Shown piece by piece: positions 56,569-64,000 of a stretch of DNA of 64,000 nucleotides; within the stretch, counting starts at the first letter, position 1, and each line of letters opens with the position of its first letter. A model generated the notes under the pieces. That model saw only the letters and a program-made list of their open reading frames with translations, was not told the origin of the DNA and searched no databases. Position numbers and translations under genes: made by a program. Source of the stretch: Pinus tabuliformis (taxonomy: Eukaryota; Streptophyta; Pinopsida; Pinales; Pinaceae); contig CM062805.1 of the NCBI GenBank assembly GCA_031772625.1, forward strand, positions 803,053,592-803,117,591, given 5' to 3'.

Positions 56569-57255
56569 ATCATTGATGATTTAATATTGTCTAGATTTTA
56601 GCCTGAAGGTCCTTCTCTTCTTATAATTTATTTACATTGGGGCATATCCATTTCTTAAGTAAAATATGATATCACCATAACTTGACTCAATGTCATTAAG
56701 GCTTACCTCATAGACTTGTACATCATCACTTGAGTCTTGAGCTGGTCATCTGGATGAACTGGGATTTGATTATAACCTAAGTATCCATCCAAGAAAGAAA
56801 TTAGTTTTGAGCCTGCAACTGATTGCAATAGATGTTCCATAGGAGGCAATGGAAAGTTTTCCTTCTCACAGGCTTTGTTGAGATTGTGGAATTCTATACA
56901 TATTCGAATATCACTGTATTTCTTTCTGACTGGGACAAGGTTGGAGACACACCTGGAATGTCTGGCAGGGAAAATAATTCTTGCCTTTCAGTCATTTGTT
57001 CAATTCAAATTTAATTTGATTTTCTAAATTAGGATGGATTTTTCCTAATTTCTACAGAACAAGATTTTCATCAGATGTCATGGGGATAGTATGTTGAATA
57101 ATAGAAGTGTCATATGTTTTAAGATCTTCATAGTTATATGTGAAGACATTCTTATATTTCTTCAAAAAATGTATAAAGGTTGATTTCTCATCTGACATAA
57201 TTTTGAGGCCTAGATTAATATTTTGAGGTTTGAGGTCAGTTCCAAGGTTAATCAA
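56569..57255 (-). pseudogene. Tat-B reverse transcriptase fragment, internally deleted
   Basis: Across shifted frames the reading gives KIHPNLENQIKFELNK, HNLNKACEKENFPLPPMEH and a FLDGY-LGYNQI-VHPDDQLKT block, the first part of gypsy reverse transcriptase. It then passes without the YxDD region or RNase H into EVSLNDIESSYGDIIFYLRN, linker sequence that normally precedes integrase, and ends INDVL at the Tat-C insertion. The integrase reading resumes at 40621. So the polymerase active site and gypsy RNase H were lost before Tat-C arrived. Confidence 0.75.
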
Positions 57256-57395
57256 TTAAAATCTTAGAGTTGAACTCTGATGTTTTGAATTGGTGGGTCA
57301 TTTGACTCTATCCTTGAGGTCATATAAATCTTCTAACTTAACCATAGACTTTGGTATACATTATTGGTTGTTTCTTTCTTAAGTTGGTTTTCATG

Positions 57396-57990
57396 CTAAT
57401 CTTCGTCAATTATCTGGTCATCATAAGAGTCTTCTAATGTCAAAAAGCATATGATATCCAGATCATTATTAAAGACTCTCCAATTGGTGATATTGTCGAG
57501 AATAGAAGGCCTAAAAATCAATTCAATAGAAAAGTGATCAGGACTATAATCTCCTGGTGGAATAAGCTTGGAAGCCACATTAGCTAAGAGATTGGGGCTT
57601 GCGTTTTGGAGTCTCAGAATAGGGGAAATATTAAATGCTATAAAGTGGGAAGTCATGTCTTGGACTAATGACTGATAATGTTTCAAATGTCTAGAAAAAT
57701 AGTGTATAGTGTTTCTTACCTGCTTTATCACAATTTTTGAATCTCCAAACACTTGGAGGTGTTTGATATTAAGGCCAATGGCTTTATATAAATGTTGAAT
57801 TAATGCTTCATATTCAGCAATGTTGTTTGTGAAATCAAATTTAAGTCTACATGCTAACATAGTCTTTTCCCCTTCTAGGCTAACTAATATGCATCTTTTT
57901 ATTGCTCCATCATTGGATTTCCATCCATGAAAAAATAATTTCCAAAATAAAGAGCTAACTACAGGTTTATCTACAAAATTTACACACTTA
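57396..57990 (-). pseudogene. Archaeal-type RNase H of Tat-B, upstream of reverse transcriptase
   Basis: The reading is KLFFHGWKSNDGA, then FTNNIAEYEALIQHLYKAIG, LQVFGDSKIVIKQVRN and NASPNLLANVASKLIPP. This is the extra RNase H of Tat elements, with the Glu and the middle Asp present but the first Asp changed to His and the last to Asn. It lies between protease (~58500) and reverse transcriptase (57255), whereas in Tat-C the same kind of domain follows integrase. One stop precedes the 155-codon open part. Confidence 0.75.
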
Positions 57991-58379
57991 GAAGTATCTA
58001 TTCAGGAAAATTTTTCAACTTGAGATACAATAGAGTTTTCCAAGAAAGGTGAAGTATAAGCATTAAAATTTCCTAGAAATGATTCTATGGAGTAGTTTCC
58101 AATGATATTGTTGTATCCACAACTGGTTCATTTTCTCCTTCTAGCTCCATGAATATGTACTTTTGATGTTTTTGCAATCAAGCCTTATTTGATTTGGCTT
58201 TCCATTATAGGGAAGCCACATGTGAGACCAGTCAGACGTGAAATAGCCATGAATCTTTTCTGACTAGTCTCCACTAAGGATTAAGCCATAGAATTCAGGA
58301 ATATCAGCTACAAGAATGTTAATGACTTGACAAACTTGGGGTTTGAAGAGAGTTTGATAGTAACTTGATTAAGTTCCCC

Positions 58380-58620
58380 AACAACTTCGACTTGAGATCG
58401 ATCTAACTGTACAATGTGTACAACAAATTTTTTAGGCTAAACATTCAATTTTGCACAAACTATTCTAGGTAAAATGTTAGATGAAGCTCTAGAATCAATT
58501 AAATAGTTGTTTAAGTTTCTATTAAAAAATTCAAAAGTAAGGATAAATAGAGGAGTATGGCATTTATATCTTCCTCCAATCAGAGCAATGTTGGTTGGAT
58601 AAATTTTGTTCAAAAGAGGT
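58380..58620 (-). pseudogene. Tat-B protease remnant
   Basis: The reading contains YLIDSRASSNILPRIVCAKL near 58500: the D-S-G-A-S active site with Gly changed to Arg. It is preceded by FILTFEFFNRNLNN and followed by VVHIVQLDRSQVEVVGEL. It sits between gag and the RNase H, in normal order. Confidence 0.65.
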
Positions 58621-59357
58621 GCTACAGGGTCTTCTCATTTCTTGGGCAGCTTGTGAGATCACAACAACAGGAAGAGGTGAAGTAGGTACTGCTTTGAGTT
58701 CCTTAAGGAGTAGTTTCTGCTAATGTTTCAACTTGCTAAGCTCATGAAAGGTGATGTTTTCCCTAGTATTTTTCATATCATCAACAATATTATATTCCAT
58801 TTCATCAGATACTATCAGGGTTTTAGTTGAAGGTGAAGAATTCAATTGAGAAAGAGTAGTTTGAGTGGATTTTGGTGAAGATTCCTTACTTGTTGTTTTG
58901 TCCCTTGGAGGTGGCATCGAAGGCCTCTGCTTTGGATTTATTTTTGGCAACAGGCAGTGCTTCTTTCATTTCTTCATTGGGAATTATAAAATCCCACATT
59001 CCCTGTAACTTTTTCACTTATTCATCATATGTTTGCTCTTCATTTGTTGAAACTTCATATTCCTCTCCATCTGATTCAACATTTGATATAGCATTTAGAG
59101 GTTTAGGATCGGAAGGGGAATTCCTTTTAAATTGTCTAAAAGATTTCTTAGAGGAAGTCTCTGCTGCCTATTTTTTAACATCAACCATTTAATTAGACAT
59201 GGTTTTGAGGGCTTTTTGCAAACCTTCAAGATCAAAAGGATCTTTTGGTGGTTTCTTCTTGGATTCATCCTAAAAGTCACTTTCTTGGATTTTCATTCTT
59301 CTAATGCATTTTTCTTTTCTACAACTAGAATGCGTTTTTCTACATCTATTGCCTCTT

Positions 59358-59849
59358 TCATATTTTCTGCCAAAGTTGGTTTGGTAGCTCTATCGACGAA
59401 AATAGCGTGTTTGAAGGGAGAGAAGAAATATACCACTCATTTTGGACCTCATCACTAGGCTTGGATGCCACTGGTATCTTATTCAATAATTTACTGAAGC
59501 GAGAGCTGAAGTCTTTTATTGGTTCTTTAGGTTCGGCTTTCAAATTGGAGAGATCATTGATTAGGGTAGACATGAATCTATCATATCCAAATTTGGTTAA
59601 GAACTGCTCTTGAAAATCATCCCAACTATTAATAGAACGTGATGGTAATGAGAAGTACCATGATCCTGCTACTCCTTGTAAAGTACATGGAAATAATCTT
59701 ACAACTGCATCTTTTTCTACTACTTCATTCAAGTTAATGGACAACATAAAAATTTTTATGTGTTCCTCAACAAGTAGGCCATTACAAGGATTGAAATTTG
59801 GTAACCATTTCTCTAGATGGGATGATAATGGATGTAAAGGTGTAGCCAT
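59358..59849 (-). pseudogene. Tat-B gag capsid domain
   Basis: A 163-codon open part reads MATPLHPLSSHLEKWLPNFN, then KDAVVRLFPCTLQGVAGSWY and SWDDFQEQFLTKFGYDRF. This is the standard retrotransposon gag pattern (L-G-A-WY, W-F---F---F). The likely N-terminal continuation toward 60450 and C-terminal continuation toward 58620 have stops; I see no clear zinc knuckle. Confidence 0.75.
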
Positions 59850-60457
59850 CCTAACAACTCCTCAATTTTTCCATGGCCTTTGAGGATTTTGACCCATTGT
59901 TGGTATTTGAGAAGAGGAATATGTCATAGTGGTTGAAGGTGATTGGGTGGAGGAAGATGGAGTTCCAATACCTGTGTGAATCATGATCTGGAGTTGTGAG
60001 ATGGATGATTGGTCTTGTGATGATATGGATGGAATGAATGAACATGATGGTTGTGTTGATGAAAGAACCTCACTGTGAGATTCAGATAGTGTCTTCTTAG
60101 CTTTCTTATGGCTTGGTAGAGGTAATTCGAATGGTGGGATTCCAAACTTTTCACTTTTTTCTCTAGTTAACTATTGAGATGGGTTAAATTGAGAGCTAAC
60201 ACTATCTTGGGATAACTCAGATTCCTCTTGAGATATCAAAATACCTTATAATTTATGAATCAAAGATTGGACTTTAGGGGCTTTAGTAGAAGAAGAATGA
60301 TCTAGCTCCTTTCGGATTTCAACAGTGGGCTTTGTAGTTATCTTTACAACTTCTCATTTAGGATTAGTATGTGATCGCGAAGTTGGAGGTGATCGTGAGG
60401 GAGTTTTACTCTTACAATGGCATATTAATTTGGATTTAATTTCCATTCACAATCAAG

Positions 60458-60477
60458 CCCTCCTTTTAGCACCAAAA
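60458..60477 (-). promoter_or_regulatory. Probable primer-binding site of Tat-B
   Basis: On the minus strand, TTTTGGTGCTAAAAGGAGGG follows the LTR end TTCAACA directly. It begins like a TGG-starting primer site after two or three bases, but I cannot name the tRNA. Confidence 0.4.
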
Positions 60478-61330
60478 TGTTGAAGCCTCGAAAATCATTG
60501 CTTATAACATGGGGGAAAACCACCCGGTCTAGAGCTTGGTTGGCAACTTATTTTCCGTTTGGTGTAGTGGATCTGACTAGGATAATAGGACCAGTTTCCC
60601 AATATAAATTATGATAGTGCTGATTAGGTGATATATGATAGTTGGAAGGAATGTTTAAGCGAAAAGTAATCTAGTATAAACTAATAATCACATGTATATA
60701 TCCTAATTTAAACACTATCTAGCTATGACCATACCCGAGAATAAAATTGAAATATGTGATCTAAAATAATGTCCTAGAGAAATTGGTAATAAAGACCGTT
60801 CAACTACAATAAGGAATGAAATCATTTTAACAATAATCATTTCGGATAAATAGTTAGCCGAAACAATTGTGAACGATATATCGCATAAAAAATTATTCAT
60901 ATATTCAACATGAAATTTAGGCCATCACCATACAAAAGTTCAATAATGCTAGCCAAGATTTAAACTTTCATACATAAACAATTTGAAGAAAAATTATTGC
61001 TTAATACATAAATAAAACAAAATCACAAGATAAAAGTACCATTTGTAATAAGTTCTTTTCATGTGTTTTAGAAATATCGACCTACTTCCAATCAACCCAA
61101 CACCATCTAGGAGTACAAAAGTGCAAGTTTAGTAGAATATGCCAGATAAAATGAAAATAAATCTTGTTCCATTCATTTCATCAGGACTTCCTCAAAGGGG
61201 CAAAAGTGCATGTTTTGAAGATTGTTTCTGATAAAATTTCTGGACCCCTCTCTAAATGCATGAGAGGGGTTTAAATACTAAATTATAAATCCTAAGAATA
61301 TATTATTACAAAAATAGTTGAGGAGGTTTA
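60478..61330 (-). repeat. 5' LTR (terminal part) of Tat-B
   Basis: Matches 33360-34210 and ends on the minus strand at CGAGGCTTCAACA before the probable primer site. As at the left end, similarity continues past this point into the accessory ORF. Confidence 0.65.
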
Positions 61331-61346
61331 CACGACCTTCCTCAAA

Positions 61347-63053
61347 TTATGTGAAAAAAAAAAAATAGAAATAAAACATGGTGGCTAACTCCTTTGCATT
61401 TGATCTTTTAGATTGTAGATGCCCATCATTAGTTTGAGTTATGTCGGTTAGTCGATTGCAGATTTCAACTGCCCAGTGAACATGACATCGGTTAGTGTTG
61501 GCACCATTTTCTGCGTGGAGGTGGTTAGGCATCGCAGGGTCATCCATTGGCTGTAAGGATTAACTAAATGTTGCCAGTATGCTTCCCAGTCTAACCTGGT
61601 CATTTTCCTAATTGATTTGTCTTTTTCCTCTATTTCCTGCCTCCATTGTTGTTCACGCTATTTTACATTCAGAAGAAAAAATGGTACACACTCTGCCACC
61701 AGGTTGGCACTGTGTAAATTCTTATTGTTTTTTTCAATAACACTATTCGTTGTTGTTTTTGTGACTGTTGTTGCCTTTTTTGCTTGTCTAAGCTGAGAAT
61801 CATAGTCTGCAAATAGAATTTCTTTATGTGACTCTTCAAGTTTAGGAAAATCGGCCTTCCTCCCGTCCTCTGAATTCTTCCAAGTGATGAAGTTAGAAAA
61901 TATTTTCAAGACTTCATCATATTCAAGTCTCACGTCAACGACATGACTTGTTAACTTGTCACTAGTCTCGCAATAAGGACTCAACTTTGAGACCTTCTGG
62001 AATAGAACTTGTTTTTGGTGCATTAGCTAGGAGTTAAGGCTGAGCATTTCAATTATAAACTGATCAATTTTCGGTATTTCCTTATACTTATCTATTATTT
62101 CTTCTATCTTTGCTTCCTTTTCTGCGAATTTGGCTTGATGTTTTATTTGCATTTGCTCAAATTCTTGCTGGAGCTTGGATATTTGTAATTCCACTTGTTG
62201 GTTAGATTTTTCTTGCTCTCACTGTTGTTCCAATAGAAAAGTTTTATTTTCCTTTTCTCTGAGCAACATTTGTAACTTTGTTTCTTTATCAATAGTCGTT
62301 GTAGCATCTACTCCTACAAACTATGACAGTCTAGTAAGGTTCTCAAATGGGTCAATGGGTGAATATTTCCAGACAATATCCATTGATTCATTCTTAGGAG
62401 TAGTAGCAACTATAGCATCCAAATTCCTCTTCTTTATTTTCCTTTTAAAGATAGCTTTGTGGGTTGGGCTATAGAACACATCTAAAGGAGGAATCTCTTC
62501 AATTCTCAAAACAATTTCACAGGTAGGAGTGGCAGGAATGTGCTCTACCTCTTGAGTACTTACAATTTTCTTTCCTGTAATTTCTTGAGTTTCTTTGTGT
62601 TGTGGAGTCTTTAGCTCAAATGCTTGTCCCCCTATATGGATATTTTCATTAAAATTCTCCCATTCTTTCTCTAAATCAATCATGAGGGGTTTTTTTGACT
62701 GGGTGGAGGTGGAGTGAATTTCAGCTTGTTTCTTAGTTGACATTTTCTCAACTACTTTTTTTGTAGATCCAGATGTATCCTTTTCTAACTCCTTACCTTT
62801 ACTTCCCCCATTCTCTGACTGTTGCTCTGAATGCTCTCACTCCCTAGTAGACTTCTCTTTAGACTCTTCTTCAAAATCATCATAAGAATTTTATCTGGAT
62901 CTCTCTTCTATGATTACACTGGGAGTTGACTCCCTTATTGGTTCAAACTATAATTGGTCCAATGGGACCTTTAACAATCTCCTTTCTATGTATTCATGAA
63001 AGGCTTCAAGATCTTCTGGGTAAAAAAGTAGTGATGCCACATGCTTCACATCT
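61347..63053 (-). pseudogene. Second, partial copy of the Tat-B accessory ORF
   Basis: The sequence parallels 34230-35925, including EEIPPLDVFYSPTHKAIFKR, NESMDIVWKYSPIDPFENL and HVHWAVEICNRLTDITQ. It ends abruptly at 63053 in the part that encodes the DPEDHDAF region of the left copy. It lies upstream of the 5' LTR end, where flanking DNA would be expected. So either the ORF is part of a long LTR or a neighbouring copy's 3' end remains here. Confidence 0.6.
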
Positions 63054-64000
63054 GATGCAGGAGAATTCTTCAAGGTTTATAAGACCTAAGAGGCTTATCA
63101 CACATTTACTAAAGGGAATGGGTTCCATTAGTAATTTATTTATTTTTCCAAGTTTATTTTGAGTTTTGAAGAGATTAGAATGTAATTTGATTAATGGAGA
63201 ATATGTCGTGAATGTAGAGATCTTAGAGAAATTTGAGTAATCCTAGGGAGAATGAAGATTTGAGGGATTTAAATGATAAATTTGGGTTTTGTTAGAGAAA
63301 GGGTTGGAGTTCGAGAGATACTTTGGGAGAGAGTGAGAGATTGTTGGCTCTGAACTAAATTGGTTCATGAATCCGTTTATGTATAAATTGTGATCTTTTG
63401 AATAATTTGAGAGGTTAGCCAGAGCTTAGTTAGAGGCTAGCTAAGCGTTAGAGAGATAGAGGATAGTAAGAGAAAGAGTGATGAGTTAGGAAGAGTAATA
63501 GATGGATTTTATGGAAAATAACTAAAACAGTCGAATGTGACTATTTTCCTTGTAAATATTTTATAAAAATACCAAAACAATGTGTATTTGTATGTATCAT
63601 GTGTGGGAATTTGTGTCTATATGTGTCTTAATAGCCTTATGGTGCATTGACTGTGAACCTAAGAAATATTGTGGAATTTTTGTGTTGAATAGCATGAATG
63701 ACTGGGGGACTTTCCTTTAGAGTATTAATATTTAATTGTCTAATAAAACCTGTGTATAGGCATGTAGAGATGGATTTCCTTTTTGAATGGACAAATATAT
63801 CAGCGGAAGCGAGCACAATTTGTTTTCACAGTAGAGAGAGGAAGATTGAGAACTATCTTCTCTAGTGGAGGATGTAGGCTTTTTCTAGCTTCCTAAAGGA
63901 TTATAAAGAGATAGCGAAGGTGAATGGACAGTGGAGATTAGGTCGCATCATTGGAAATGGAGGATGGACGGCTCAGATTAAGGTGCAAATCGCATGTTAA
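63054..64000. other. Unassigned DNA after Tat-B
   Basis: No domain recognised on either strand. The break at 63053/63054 is sharp relative to the left copy, which suggests a deletion or insertion there. No target duplication could be found. Confidence 0.5.

Larger units (their letters stand above)
33360..63053 (-). mobile_element. Old Tat element ('Tat-B'), split by Tat-C
   Basis: With Tat-C (40622-56563) and one target-duplication copy removed, about 13.7 kb of minus-strand element remains: LTR, primer-binding site, gag, protease, archaeal-type RNase H, part of reverse transcriptase, integrase, a long 3' region, an accessory ORF and LTR. The two LTR copies start alike (TATTGAAGCC at 33360, TGTTGAAGCC at 60478) and by eye differ at roughly one base in ten. 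An internal deletion removed the C-terminal part of reverse transcriptase and gypsy RNase H. The right LTR side is truncated at about 63053. Many stops mark it as dead. Confidence 0.75.

Overview
The window is plant nuclear repeat DNA and I find no ordinary host gene in it. It is built from LTR retrotransposons inserted into one another, separated by AT-rich, repeat-filled DNA. The stacking of very long Ty3/gypsy Tat-type elements with 1 to 2 kb UTRs and accessory ORFs suggests a large seed-plant genome. My impression is a gymnosperm such as a conifer, but the sequence alone does not prove it.

Layout. 1-1450: unassigned DNA with a degenerate ~60-bp repeat. 1451-3736: a Ty1/copia element (minus) with clear target duplications that lost everything from inside its 5' LTR to the start of reverse transcriptase. 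3742-5988: a decayed Ty1/copia gag-protease-integrase remnant (plus). 5989-24.4 kb: a decayed Ty3/gypsy element of Tat/Ogre type (plus, 'Tat-A'), split at 15519/23866 by a young, complete chromovirus (15520-23865) whose 1547-residue gag-pol ORF is open. 24.6-28.6 kb: a broken accessory ORF with its own TATA box, followed by an LTR-like promoter unit. 28.6-33.15 kb: AT-rich DNA with several tandem repeats. 33155-33359: a protease scrap. 33360-63053: an old Tat element (minus, 'Tat-B') split by a complete 15.9-kb Tat element (minus, 'Tat-C', 40622-56563) with 1.13-kb LTRs. 63054-64000: unassigned.

How the parts work together. Each element would copy itself through gag (particle), protease, reverse transcriptase/RNase H and integrase. 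Only the chromovirus has all of these in one open frame. Its LTRs differ at about 14 of 1854 positions, and a C-terminal chromodomain would guide where it integrates. Tat-C keeps every domain but carries one frameshift and several nonsense codons. Its LTRs differ by about 3%.

The most unusual material is in the Tat elements. (1) Tat-C carries, on the strand opposite gag-pol, a plant-mobile-domain-like gene with its own TATA box, a 5' UTR intron and a coding intron. (2) A GC-rich hairpin module (TCAGCGCG/CGCGCTGA) recurs in Tat-C's LTRs, in the antisense gene's intron and in its 5' UTR. (3) The extra 'archaeal-type' RNase H sits after integrase in Tat-C but before reverse transcriptase in Tat-B, while Tat-A keeps a conventional RNase H and shows no extra one. 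(4) All three Tat regions have a further ORF near the 3' end.
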